55,319 bases of DNA. Source: Muribaculaceae bacterium. Its GTDB lineage: Bacteria > Bacteroidota > Bacteroidia > Bacteroidales > Muribaculaceae. The notes beneath the pieces are model-generated. The model did not search any database, was not told the origin of the DNA, and saw only the letters and a program-made list of their open reading frames with translations. Below, piece after piece: positions 41,263 to 49,427 of the stretch (position 1 is the stretch's first letter; each line of letters starts with the position of its first letter). Position numbers and translations under genes: made by a program. The stretch covers positions 1 through 55,319 of the forward strand of contig VSPD01000015.1 in assembly GCA_009775125.1 (NCBI GenBank), written 5' to 3'.

Positions 41263-43410
41263 ATGAAGAATCTCAAATATCTTTTCGTTGCGTCGCTCGC
41301 CGCTGTCGCAACAGTCGGATGCTCCGACGACCGTGAGGCTCTCTCGGGCGAAGGCTCGTTCATGATCGAGGCCTCGGTCAACGCCGACATCAAGGTAAAG
41401 CCCACATCGCGCGCCGCCACCATCGACGACCTTGGCGAAAGCCTGCTGGTGTGGATTTCGCAAAACGGCAAGGTCGTGCGCCAGTACATAGGCGCTGCCG
41501 AGTTGCCCTCCGTCCCCGTGACGCTCCTCTCCGGCTCGTATGTGGCCGAGGCTTGGGCCGGCGACTCCGCTTCCGCCGACTGGGAGAAGCAGTATTTCAA
41601 GGCTTACGTGCCGTTCGACATCACCCCTAACAATCAGACCGAGGTGAAACTCGTGTGCAAGATTGCCAACGTCGTGGCCTCCGTGGAATACGGCGACGAA
41701 ATCGACAACGTGCTCTCCGACTACACCCTCACCGTGGGCCACGACCGCGGACAACTCACCTTCGAAGGCCGCGACGCCCGCAAGGCTTACTTCATGATGC
41801 CCTCCACCGACAAAAACCTTGCGTGGACCCTCACCGGCAAGAAGTCCGACGGCACCATCTTCACCCGCTCCGGCGTGCTCGAAAATGTGCTCCCCGCCCA
41901 TGAATACGCCTTCAAGATTGCCTGCGCCGAAAACAACGACGAAATCGGCGGCGGCTTCATCAAGATAGAAATCGACGACACCGAAATCGAAGTAAAGGAA
42001 GAATATCAGATTGTGGCCGCTCCCGAAATCAAGGGCGTGGGCTTCGACCTCGCCGACCCCGTGCAGATGGATCCCGACTCCCCCGAGCGCACATCGCTCT
42101 ATGTCACAGCCGCCACAGCCCTGCGCGACTGCAACGTGCAGTGCGACGCCTTTACCACACTCGGCCTGCCCGACAACAACCCCAACCTGATGCGTGCCAC
42201 CGAGGCCGTGCAGCAGCAGTACCGCGCAGCCGGCATCCGCTGGGAATATGTATATCAGGAAGACAAGGACATCTCCAACCTCAAACTCTCGTTTGAGGAA
42301 GAGTTCTTCGCAGCCCTCCCCAACGGCGTGCACACCGTAACCGTTACCGCCGCCGACATCAACGGCAAGTCTGCCACGGAAACGCTCACCGTGAATATAT
42401 CCAGCGCGCCAATTGCCATATCGGCCGTTGCCGACGCCGGCGTATGGGCCACCAAAGCCACCGTTGACGGCGTGATTCGCAATGCCGAAGGACTCGATAC
42501 ATCCTCAATCAAGTTCTCTTACGCCCCCAAAGGCACTATGACTTGGATCGATGCCGCCGCCACCGTATCCGGCACCGGCTTCTCTGCCGAGCTCACCGGC
42601 CTCGAACCCGGCACCACCTATCAAGTTGTGGCCGCCACTGCCGACTACACCTCCGACCCCGTCGAGTTCACCACCGAAGCCGCCCGTCAGCTCCCCAACG
42701 CCTCGTTCGAGGACTGGATTACCGTCGACAAGAAAGGCGCTATTCCCCAGACCGGCTCCTTCGAATTCTGGGGCAACGGCAACCAGGGCGCACAGACTCT
42801 CGGCAAGGACATTACCGAAAAGGAAACCGACGCTGCGTATGTAACCGAAGGCTCGGCCTCGATACGCATGCGCTCGCAGTTTGTCGGCGTGGGCATCTTC
42901 GGCAAATTCGCCGCCGGCAACGTCTTCGCAGGCGAATACCTCGAGACACAAGGCACCGACGGCATCCTCGGCTGGGGACGCGAATGGACATCGCGCCCCG
43001 CGGCTCTCAAAGGATACGCCCGCTACGAACGTGGCAGCCAGAAATACAATGGCACCAAAAAAGACGAGAGCGTTGCCGACGACCTTGGCATCGTCTACGT
43101 CGCCCTTATGGACGACGCCACCGAATCCTACGGAGGCAAGACATTTGCCAAGATAGTCAAGACCAAGACAGTCGAGTTATTCGAGCCCGACGGCAAGGAT
43201 GCCGCCCACGTCATAGCCTACGGCCGTATTATCTTCGAGCCGTCGGCTACCCCCGGCATGGCCGAGTTCACCGTCAACCTCGACTACCGCCGCACCGACA
43301 TCCGTCCCTCGCGCCTCATCCTCGTGGCCTCCGCCTCGAAAGAAGGCGACTACTTCAAAGGCCAGAACGGCTCCACCCTCTGGCTCGACGACCTCCGCTT
43401 CGTCTATTAA
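41263..43410 (+). CDS. DUF4493/PCMD surface lipoprotein (third paralogue)
   Basis: The 715-residue lipoprotein (Cys20 in TVGCSDDRE) repeats the layout of the first gene: DUF4493 (about 28-240: GSFMIEASVNADIKV, LLSGSYVAEAWAG, PFDITPNNQTEVKLVCKIAN), a beta-sandwich (about 255-385), a fibronectin-III-like domain (LTGLEPGTTYQVVAATADYT) and a C-terminal PCMD domain (about 480-715: LPNASFEDWITV, RPAALKGYARYE, TLWLDDLRFVY). All three paralogues share the N-terminal domain but diverge strongly, so duplication is old. The terminator at 43432-43475 closes the operon. Related PCMD proteins have been proposed to bind glycans; no enzyme activity can be claimed. Confidence 0.85.
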   Translation: MKNLKYLFVASLAAVATVGCSDDREALSGEGSFMIEASVNADIKVKPTSRAATIDDLGESLLVWISQNGKVVRQYIGAAELPSVPVTLLSGSYVAEAWAGDSASADWEKQYFKAYVPFDITPNNQTEVKLVCKIANVVASVEYGDEIDNVLSDYTLTVGHDRGQLTFEGRDARKAYFMMPSTDKNLAWTLTGKKSDGTIFTRSGVLENVLPAHEYAFKIACAENNDEIGGGFIKIEIDDTEIEVKEEYQIVAAPEIKGVGFDLADPVQMDPDSPERTSLYVTAATALRDCNVQCDAFTTLGLPDNNPNLMRATEAVQQQYRAAGIRWEYVYQEDKDISNLKLSFEEEFFAALPNGVHTVTVTAADINGKSATETLTVNISSAPIAISAVADAGVWATKATVDGVIRNAEGLDTSSIKFSYAPKGTMTWIDAAATVSGTGFSAELTGLEPGTTYQVVAATADYTSDPVEFTTEAARQLPNASFEDWITVDKKGAIPQTGSFEFWGNGNQGAQTLGKDITEKETDAAYVTEGSASIRMRSQFVGVGIFGKFAAGNVFAGEYLETQGTDGILGWGREWTSRPAALKGYARYERGSQKYNGTKKDESVADDLGIVYVALMDDATESYGGKTFAKIVKTKTVELFEPDGKDAAHVIAYGRIIFEPSATPGMAEFTVNLDYRRTDIRPSRLILVASASKEGDYFKGQNGSTLWLDDLRFVY

Positions 43411-43431
43411 TCTACAATCACCACCATACGC

Positions 43432-43475
43432 CAAGCGGCTGCGTCCCCTCCGGGACGCAGCCGCTTGATTCTTTT
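43432..43475 (+). terminator. Terminator of the DUF4493 operon
   Basis: CAAGCGGCTGCGTCCC and its exact complement GGGACGCAGCCGCTTG form a 16-bp stem with a 4-nt loop, followed by ATTCTTTT. Confidence 0.92.
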
Positions 43476-43485
43476 AAGAAATTAT

Positions 43486-43629
43486 TAGACAGGAGAACAG
43501 GAAAAACATGAGAATTATTACGTTAATGGCCGTGAATGAGCCGTTAATTTTTAATTAATCAAAAAAAATTAATGATTAATTAATGATAATTAATGTAAAA
43601 ATCTCTTGTCTCTCCTGTTCTCCTGTCTT
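43486..43629. repeat. Large R6 inverted repeat with R4 in the loop
   Basis: R6 arms of about 27 bp (from AGACAGGAGAACAGG at 43487 to TGTTCTCCTGTCT near 43628) face each other with an R4-like AT-rich segment between them. It lies between convergent operons and may terminate both. Confidence 0.8.
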
Positions 43630-43641
43630 AAAAATATACGG

Positions 43642-43962
43642 TTATCTCAGTATCTCGAAGGTGTCGACGTAGATTTCCGTGATGGTGTGTTTGAGCGTGT
43701 TGAGGTCCTGCCAGGTGCGGGTGCGCAACTTGCCCTCGATGAGCAGGCGCGAGCCCTTGCGGATATACTTCTCTGCAATCTCGGCCGAGGAATCAAACAT
43801 CACGATATTGTGCCATTCGGTGCGTTCCGGAATCTCCACGCCAGAGGCCGTGCGCCGAGCGCGTTCCGTGGTGGCGAGCGAAAACGTGGCCACAGGCCTT
43901 GTATCAATATATCTTATCTCGGGGTCGCGCCCGACATTGCCCATAAGTATTACTTTATTCAT
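43642..43962 (-). CDS. ssb: Short single-stranded DNA-binding protein lacking the acidic tail
   Basis: The 106-residue protein is an OB-fold SSB: it opens with MNKVILMGNVGRDPEIR, continues with TFSLATTE, WHNIVMFDSSAEIAEKYIRKGS and LIEGKLRTRTW, and stops right after the last strand (VDTFEILR). The Gly-rich linker and acidic tip (DDDIPF type) by which housekeeping SSB recruits partner proteins are absent. It can be expected to bind single-stranded DNA but not the usual partners; a full-length SSB should exist elsewhere. It follows the patatin gene by 21 bp in the same direction, an unexpected partner. Its 3' end faces the DUF4493 operon. Confidence 0.9.
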   Translation of the reverse strand: MNKVILMGNVGRDPEIRYIDTRPVATFSLATTERARRTASGVEIPERTEWHNIVMFDSSAEIAEKYIRKGSRLLIEGKLRTRTWQDLNTLKHTITEIYVDTFEILR

Positions 43963-43983
43963 TGGAGTTTGGAAGTTTTTGTT

Positions 43984-46308
43984 TTAGCGGAGGAAGCGGG
44001 GGGCGAGGAGGAAGATGCCGAAGGAGATGCCCACGTTCCAGTTGCGGGCAGGGGTGGAGGCGTAGTTGCAGTAGGCGGAGACGGTGGCGAAGGGGAATTT
44101 GTAGGCCACGTTGAGTTCGCCGAAGAATTCGGGGCTGTCGAGCCAACGGCGCGAGTAGCGCGCGCGGTAGGAATCGTCTTCGGCAACGATGCCGCGCATG
44201 GGCACGAAGCCGTGGAGCGACAGGCGCGCCGAGAGGTTGTCGTTGTAGCGGTAGACGGGCACGATGCCGGCGGCGACGAACGAGTTGGCGCGGAACGCGG
44301 GGTTGAAGGCGTTGTTGCTCGACGGCGTGGGCAGATATGCCGGGGCGGCGACCACCGAGGCCGAGTAGTTGGGAAGCAGCTTGCGCGTGGATAGCATGAT
44401 GTCGCTCTCGATGCCGAGCGAGAAATGCGGCGATGTGGCAAAGTAGTTGCGCGTGCGGCTTTCGAGCTGGAGCCAGCGGGTGTCGCCATGCTCGCGCGTC
44501 TGCACGGTGTTGCCGGGCGTGTAGCGGTAGCGGCCGGTGATGCCCATGGCTGCTATGTCGTAGGAGTGGCCGCGGGTGGGGTAGTTGATGTCGTCGAGCG
44601 TCGACGAGGTGTAGCGCACGAATGCTTCCCAAAGGTTGAGGCGCGTGGCGTCGCGCGTGTCCACCACGTCGGGCATAAGGTTGGCGCCATAGTAGGTGTC
44701 GAACAGGTGGCCGAAGCCTACGCCGGCGTCGAGGCGTCCGCCCGAGCCGATGGCGAAAGCCCATTTGGCGCGTCCGAAATACTCATGGTTGAGGATAAAC
44801 GACGGGGCCTTGTCTTCAAAGAACAGTTTGTCGTCTTGATAGTATTTGTGTCGGAACACCACGCCCTGCAACTCAATGGCCGAGGGGGTGCGTGTGCGCA
44901 GGTAGAGGCGTGTCGACAGGTCGGCGCCCATGTAGCTTTGCCCTATCCACGCCCCGAGCGAGGCCGCCACCGAGCTGAAACTGAGCGTAGAATACCCGGC
45001 CGAGAGATAGACATAGCTCGATGTGGACGAGGTGACGTATCCGCCGAAGCCGACACGGAAATTGTCCTTGATGGCGGCTTTGAGGTCGAGGGCAAAGAGG
45101 CCGGTCGAGTCGTTGTAGGTCGACTGCGGATGCAGGTCGCGCAACCGGCCCGGGGAGATGGCGCGGTAGAACGACGAGCGGGCGCGGGCTATGCCGAAGG
45201 TGTCGGCCTCGTGGCGTCCCGAACCGGTGAAAAGATAGCGGAGATAGCGGTTTTGCTTGTGCGTGCCGCCTGTGACGGAGATGCTGTCGAAGCGCACATA
45301 GGGCGACTGCGACTTGAACACAGCGCGGCGCAACTCGCGCGCCTCTTTTGGCACGCGTGTGTGGACGCGGCTCTTTATCGAGTCCATCATGGCCATGGCA
45401 TGGTCGTAGCCAATCTTGTAGATTTGCTGCGCCTTGGGGAAATCGAGCAGGCTGAATTGGTCGAGATTGATGCGCATCTTTATGCCTTGGTCGGCGGGCA
45501 GGTCGTAGTTGTTGTTCTGAATCACAAGATTCTCAATCTGGGCCATGAGCGAGGTCTGCGGCCCGGATGAACTTGCGCTCACGTCCACGCCCAGCATTAT
45601 CGACGGGGCGAAATCCTCGCGCATCACGTCGACGGGGAAATTGTCGTAGATGCCGCCGTCGTAGAGCAGCATCGAGTCAATCCGTGTGGGCTGGAACACT
45701 ACCGGGAAACTCATCGACGCGCGTATGGCGTCGCCAAGCCGCCCGGAGCGGAGCACCACCTTATGCTTGGCCTCGCAGTCGGACGCCACGCAGCGGAACG
45801 GCACGAAAAGACGGTCGAAGTCGCCGCCGCACTGCGCCGTGTAGCCCGAAAACAGTTCCATGAAGGCAAACGACATGGGCATTGGCGAGATAAGCGAGGC
45901 GGGCACGGCTGACTTTGCGGCCCGGATAGAGTCGCGCTTCGACGAGATTGGCACCGACAGCATCACCGGCGAGGGAGGCTCGGTGGCGAAATAGTAGATA
46001 TAGTCGGGGTCGATTTGCCCTGTCGACCAGTATCCGAACTCTTTCGAGAGAAGGAGTTGCATCATCTCGTCGGGGGTGTAGCCTGCGGCGTAAAGGCCGC
46101 CTACGATGGCTCCCATCGACGTGCCTGTGATATAGTCGATGGGTATGTCGTTTTCTTCCAGGGCCTTGATTACGCCAATGTGGGCGATGCCTTTCGACCC
46201 GCCTCCGCTCAGCACCAGGCCCACCGACTGGCTGTCGGCCGAGGCTTGCGCCGGGGTGTATGCAATGGCCATCGCCGCCGCTGCGGCCGCCGCCAATATC
46301 CGTCTCAT
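43984..46308 (-). CDS. Patatin-like phospholipase with POTRA and outer-membrane beta-barrel (type Vd-like)
   Basis: The 774-residue exported protein has a signal peptide (about 1-24), a patatin lipase domain with oxyanion motif GGGSKG (35-40), nucleophile Ser64 (GTSMG) and Asp217 (YDGGIYDNFP), a POTRA-like segment (about 320-375, FDSISVTGGTHKQNRYLRY), and a C-terminal region of alternating amphipathic strands (about 385-774) that should form an Omp85-type barrel. This matches the PlpD/FplA type Vd layout, with the lipase carried by its own barrel. The catalytic dyad is intact, so phospholipase A activity is likely. The spacer to serB upstream holds a 10-bp periodic TCGA array (46331-46430). 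The tail-less ssb gene follows 21 bp downstream. Confidence 0.9.
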   Translation of the reverse strand: MRRILAAAAAAAMAIAYTPAQASADSQSVGLVLSGGGSKGIAHIGVIKALEENDIPIDYITGTSMGAIVGGLYAAGYTPDEMMQLLLSKEFGYWSTGQIDPDYIYYFATEPPSPVMLSVPISSKRDSIRAAKSAVPASLISPMPMSFAFMELFSGYTAQCGGDFDRLFVPFRCVASDCEAKHKVVLRSGRLGDAIRASMSFPVVFQPTRIDSMLLYDGGIYDNFPVDVMREDFAPSIMLGVDVSASSSGPQTSLMAQIENLVIQNNNYDLPADQGIKMRINLDQFSLLDFPKAQQIYKIGYDHAMAMMDSIKSRVHTRVPKEARELRRAVFKSQSPYVRFDSISVTGGTHKQNRYLRYLFTGSGRHEADTFGIARARSSFYRAISPGRLRDLHPQSTYNDSTGLFALDLKAAIKDNFRVGFGGYVTSSTSSYVYLSAGYSTLSFSSVAASLGAWIGQSYMGADLSTRLYLRTRTPSAIELQGVVFRHKYYQDDKLFFEDKAPSFILNHEYFGRAKWAFAIGSGGRLDAGVGFGHLFDTYYGANLMPDVVDTRDATRLNLWEAFVRYTSSTLDDINYPTRGHSYDIAAMGITGRYRYTPGNTVQTREHGDTRWLQLESRTRNYFATSPHFSLGIESDIMLSTRKLLPNYSASVVAAPAYLPTPSSNNAFNPAFRANSFVAAGIVPVYRYNDNLSARLSLHGFVPMRGIVAEDDSYRARYSRRWLDSPEFFGELNVAYKFPFATVSAYCNYASTPARNWNVGISFGIFLLAPRFLR

Positions 46309-46330
46309 AGGTTAAATAGTTGAAAATTAA

Positions 46331-46430
46331 AAAACTTCGATTTAAATCGATTTAAATCGATATATTTCGAAATAAATCGAAATAAATCGAATTATCTCGA
46401 TTTAAGTCGAATTAAGTCGATTTATTTCGA
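46331..46430. repeat. 10-bp tandem array, ten units ending in TCGA
   Basis: TCGA recurs at exactly 10-bp intervals, ending at 46340, 46350 and so on to 46430, with six variable and nearly pure A/T bases between (TTTAAA, AATAAA, TATATT, ATTAAG and others). It occupies the serB-patatin spacer. Confidence 0.95.
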
Positions 46431-46448
46431 TAACAATTCCGGGCGCGT

Positions 46449-47666
46449 TTAGTTTGGCTCGGTGATGAAAGAATCCTTGAATCCGAGGAAATAGAGGATG
46501 CCGTCGATGCCGATAGTGGATATCGACTGGCGGGCAGTCTCCTTCACCTTGGGCTTGGCGTGGAAGGCGATGCCGAGACCGGCGGTGCCGAGCATGGGCA
46601 GGTCGTTGGCGCCGTCGCCCACGGCGATGGTCTGGGCTATGTTGATGTTTTCCACCTGGGCTATGATGCGCAGCAGCTCGGCCTTGCGCTTGCCGTCGAC
46701 TATGTCGCCAACATATCGGCCGGTGAGGCGTCCGTCCTCGATTTCGAGTTCGTTGGCATACACATAGTCGAAGCCGAAGCGTTGTTTGAGATAGTTGCCG
46801 AAATAGGTGAATCCGCCCGACAGGATTGCCGTTTTGTATCCGGCGCGTTTGAGCACCTCCATCATGCGGCCCACGCCCTCGGTGATGGGCAGGTTTTCGG
46901 CAATCTCCTGCATTACGTTCACGTCGAGGCCTTTGAGCAGCGACACGCGCTGGCGGAAACTTTCGCAGAAGTCGATTTCGCCGCGCATCGCGCTTTCTGT
47001 GATGGCTTTCACTTGGTCGCCCACGCCGGCGCGCATAGCCAGTTCGTCGATAACCTCCGTTTCGATAAGCGTGGAGTCCATATCGAAGCACACCAGACGG
47101 CGGCAGCGGCGGAAGAGCGTGTCTTCTTGCAAAGAGATGTCGAAATCTTCATCGGCCGACACCTGCATGAAGCGTCGCTGCATGGCTGCCACATCGTGTG
47201 GTGTGCCGCGCACGGAAAATTCGACGCATGATTTCGATTTAGGCTCGTCGTCGTTGAGCGGGGCACGGCCTGTGAGGCGGCGGATTGCGTCGATATTAAG
47301 CCCTTGCTCGGCTATCTCCTTGGTTATAAGAGCGATATGCCGGGCTGTGAGCTTGCGGCCGAGGGTGGTGATAATCCAACGGTTCTTGCCTTGGCGTCCT
47401 ACCCAGTTTTCGTAGTCTTCAATCGACACGGGCGAGAAGCGAATCTGCACGTTGAGTTCGGTGGCCTTGAAAAGCAGGTCCTTCATAAGGTTGCCCGACA
47501 CGTCGCCGTTGGTTTTCACGAGGAAACCGAGCGAGAGCGTGTGGTGGATGTCGGCCTGGCCTATGTCGAGGATGCCGGCATCGTATTTTGCAAGTATTTC
47601 AGTGAGGGCGCTTGTCACGCCGGGGCGGTCGGCGCCTGATATGTTGATGAGTATAAGTTCGAGCAT
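46449..47666 (-). CDS. serB: Phosphoserine phosphatase with N-terminal ACT domains
   Basis: SerB removes phosphate from L-phosphoserine, the last step of serine synthesis. The 405-residue protein has a tandem ACT-like region (about 1-185: ELILINISGADRPGVTSALT, then FSPVSIEDYENW), probably for feedback control by an amino acid, and a HAD phosphatase domain with motif I DMDSTLIE (nucleophile Asp195, acid Asp197), motif II ILSGGFTYF, the lysine segment GKRKAELL and motif III VGDGANDLPML. All catalytic residues are present. It is separated from the upstream SGNH gene by 69 bp that include an 8-bp TCGA array, and from the patatin gene by 140 bp. Confidence 0.95.
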   Translation of the reverse strand: MLELILINISGADRPGVTSALTEILAKYDAGILDIGQADIHHTLSLGFLVKTNGDVSGNLMKDLLFKATELNVQIRFSPVSIEDYENWVGRQGKNRWIITTLGRKLTARHIALITKEIAEQGLNIDAIRRLTGRAPLNDDEPKSKSCVEFSVRGTPHDVAAMQRRFMQVSADEDFDISLQEDTLFRRCRRLVCFDMDSTLIETEVIDELAMRAGVGDQVKAITESAMRGEIDFCESFRQRVSLLKGLDVNVMQEIAENLPITEGVGRMMEVLKRAGYKTAILSGGFTYFGNYLKQRFGFDYVYANELEIEDGRLTGRYVGDIVDGKRKAELLRIIAQVENINIAQTIAVGDGANDLPMLGTAGLGIAFHAKPKVKETARQSISTIGIDGILYFLGFKDSFITEPN

Positions 47667-47691
47667 AAGTTTGGAAGTTTTGGGAGATTTT

Positions 47692-47731
47692 TCGAATAAT
47701 CGAATACTCGAATAATCGAGCAGTCGAGAAG
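47692..47731. repeat. 8-bp tandem array, five units starting with TCGA
   Basis: TCGA occurs at 47692, 47700, 47708, 47716 and 47724 (units TCGAATAA, TCGAATAC, TCGAATAA, TCGAGCAG, TCGAGAAG). It lies between serB and the SGNH hydrolase gene. Confidence 0.9.
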
Positions 47732-47735
47732 CCGA

Positions 47736-48398
47736 TTATTCAATTACATATGGCCGGATGGTGTCGCGCCAAAGGAGATAGCCGGGGCCGAGGAGGTGGA
47801 GGCCGTCGTTGGTGAGGTGGCGGTGCATGTGGCCGTCGGAGTCGGCAAACCGGCTGTAAAGGTCGATCCATGTGAAGCCTTCTTTTTCGGCTTGGGCGGC
47901 GACGAGGGCGTTAACGTCGCGTATCACCTGCTCCTTGTCGGCCATCTTTTTGTATCGGCCAAACGAGATGTTGACCGGCAGGCACGACTGCACATAGAGC
48001 TTCGTGCCGGGCATGTCGCGGCGTATTTCACGGATAAGGCCGAGATAAGCCGAGGCCACGGAGTCGGCCGTGAGGTCGTGCGATATATCGTTTACGCCAA
48101 TCATCAGGAAAATCTTGGCGGGCTGCCCCTTTACGAGCGGGCGCAGGCGCATTTTCACGCCGTCGATCACGTCCGACGATATGCCGCGGTTTTTCACGTT
48201 GGGCATGCCGAGGAGTTCGTGCCATTCGCCGCCGTTGGTGAGCGAGTTGCCGAGCATGATTATGTCAGACGGGTTTACGGGCAGCACGTCGAACAGCGTT
48301 GAGCGCTGATAATAGAACACGTCGGGCTTGTAAGCCTCCTGAGCCGATGCGCTCAGCAGCGACAGCAAGGCTGTGACGGCAAATGCTATTCGTTTCAT
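47736..48398 (-). CDS. Secreted SGNH/GDSL hydrolase (O-acetylesterase-like)
   Basis: I set the start at 48398 (MKRIAFAVTALLSLLSASAQ, a clean signal peptide); a much longer open frame upstream overlaps the radical SAM gene and looks like non-coding shadow. The 220-residue enzyme has block I as MLGNSLTNGG with Ser52 (GNS instead of GDS), block II glycine in NRGISS, block III GVND with Asn103 and block V NDGLHL with Asp198 and His201, so the esterase triad is complete. Related proteins remove acetyl groups from sugars or cleave lipid esters. Its start overlaps the radical SAM stop by ATGA. In the MurNAc-salvage operon a role in removing O-acetyl groups from muropeptide sugars is attractive but unproven. 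Confidence 0.88.
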   Translation of the reverse strand: MKRIAFAVTALLSLLSASAQEAYKPDVFYYQRSTLFDVLPVNPSDIIMLGNSLTNGGEWHELLGMPNVKNRGISSDVIDGVKMRLRPLVKGQPAKIFLMIGVNDISHDLTADSVASAYLGLIREIRRDMPGTKLYVQSCLPVNISFGRYKKMADKEQVIRDVNALVAAQAEKEGFTWIDLYSRFADSDGHMHRHLTNDGLHLLGPGYLLWRDTIRPYVIE

Positions 48399-49426
48399 TT
48401 TATTGTATAGTTTAATTTTTTTGTCACGTTTATTTTCAGGTCGTCGAGGTCGAAACGGCCGGTAAAGACAGCGCGGGCCAGCCGGCGCACAAGGCCGTGG
48501 CGGCGATGGTAGGCGTTGAAATCTTCGCGGGCAGGGTCGAAGTCGGCATGGTAGGCCGATGTGGAGGTGACGAAGCAATAGGTTAGATGCTCCACCACGG
48601 CGGCCACGGAGTCGACGGCGTGAGCGTCGAGGGCCAGCAGATTTTCGCGCTCCGGAGCCACGCACATCACGCCGCTTTCGGCGGCCCGGCGGCGCACAGG
48701 GGCGATAAGCTCGTCGTAGCGACGGTAGATATCGGAGAGGTCGAAATCGTGGTATGCCGTGTTGTCGCCGAGGTTCTGGATGGGCCGGAGCTGGAGCACA
48801 GATATTTTAGCGCCGTCGAAAAGCTCGGGGATGCCGGCCATCTCGGCCACGTTGAGATTGTTGAATGTGTAGTTGATGCGCAGAAGGAAGCCGGGATGCT
48901 TTGTCTGCACACGTTTGATGGCGTCGACGAGGCGCAGAAGATTGTCGAACTTCGCGCCCTGCATCAGGTGCTCGTAGGTTTGCCGGGTGGTGCCGTGGAG
49001 CGAGATGGTAATGCCCGTGAGGCCTGCGTCGACAAGGGCGTTGAGGCGGTCGAAGTCGAGCAGCTGGCCGTTGGTGGTGAGTTCGATGGCGGGGATGCCT
49101 TGCCGGCGGCCTTCGGCCACAAATGCTTCGAGGTCGGGCGAGAGCGTGGGTTCGGCCGAGCAGCCGAGTTGCAGTTTGAGAGTGCGGCGGAAAAGAGCGC
49201 GGCTCACTTCCGAGAGGCGTTCAGCCGTGAATTTCGGCAGAGGGCGAGGCCGGCTGCCGGGGTCGGAAAACGCGCACATTTGGCAACGTATGTTGCAGGC
49301 CATCACCGGGTCGAGGTACACGCCGATATAGCGCATTCCCGTCAAATGGGCGCCCAAGAGTGAAAGATATTTCACCCTCGGGCTTTTTATGGAAAGGAAT
49401 TTTTTAGAGTATTTGTAAAAATTCAT
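48395..49426 (-). CDS. Radical SAM protein of unknown substrate
   Basis: The 343-residue enzyme carries the 4Fe-4S motif C-x3-C-x2-C (CNIRCQMC, Cys44, Cys48, Cys51) inside the typical YLDPVMACNIRCQMCAFSD start, followed by a GCSAEPTL stretch, ELTTNGQLL and ISLHGTTRQTYEHL, all normal for the radical SAM barrel (about 35-250). The C-terminal 90 residues have only a few cysteines (one at residue 276, another at 308 by estimate), so a full SPASM iron-sulfur domain is not evident. The substrate is unknown. It begins 1 bp after the murQ stop and overlaps the SGNH start by 4 bp, so it is locked into the MurNAc operon by translation. This placement is the best clue to its role. Confidence 0.85.
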   Translation of the reverse strand: MNFYKYSKKFLSIKSPRVKYLSLLGAHLTGMRYIGVYLDPVMACNIRCQMCAFSDPGSRPRPLPKFTAERLSEVSRALFRRTLKLQLGCSAEPTLSPDLEAFVAEGRRQGIPAIELTTNGQLLDFDRLNALVDAGLTGITISLHGTTRQTYEHLMQGAKFDNLLRLVDAIKRVQTKHPGFLLRINYTFNNLNVAEMAGIPELFDGAKISVLQLRPIQNLGDNTAYHDFDLSDIYRRYDELIAPVRRRAAESGVMCVAPERENLLALDAHAVDSVAAVVEHLTYCFVTSTSAYHADFDPAREDFNAYHRRHGLVRRLARAVFTGRFDLDDLKINVTKKLNYTIK

Positions 49427-49427
49427 G

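Noticed and set aside
48399..48665. N-terminal extension of the SGNH hydrolase
   Set aside because: It lies inside the radical SAM gene, is Arg-rich and precedes a clean signal peptide at 48398.
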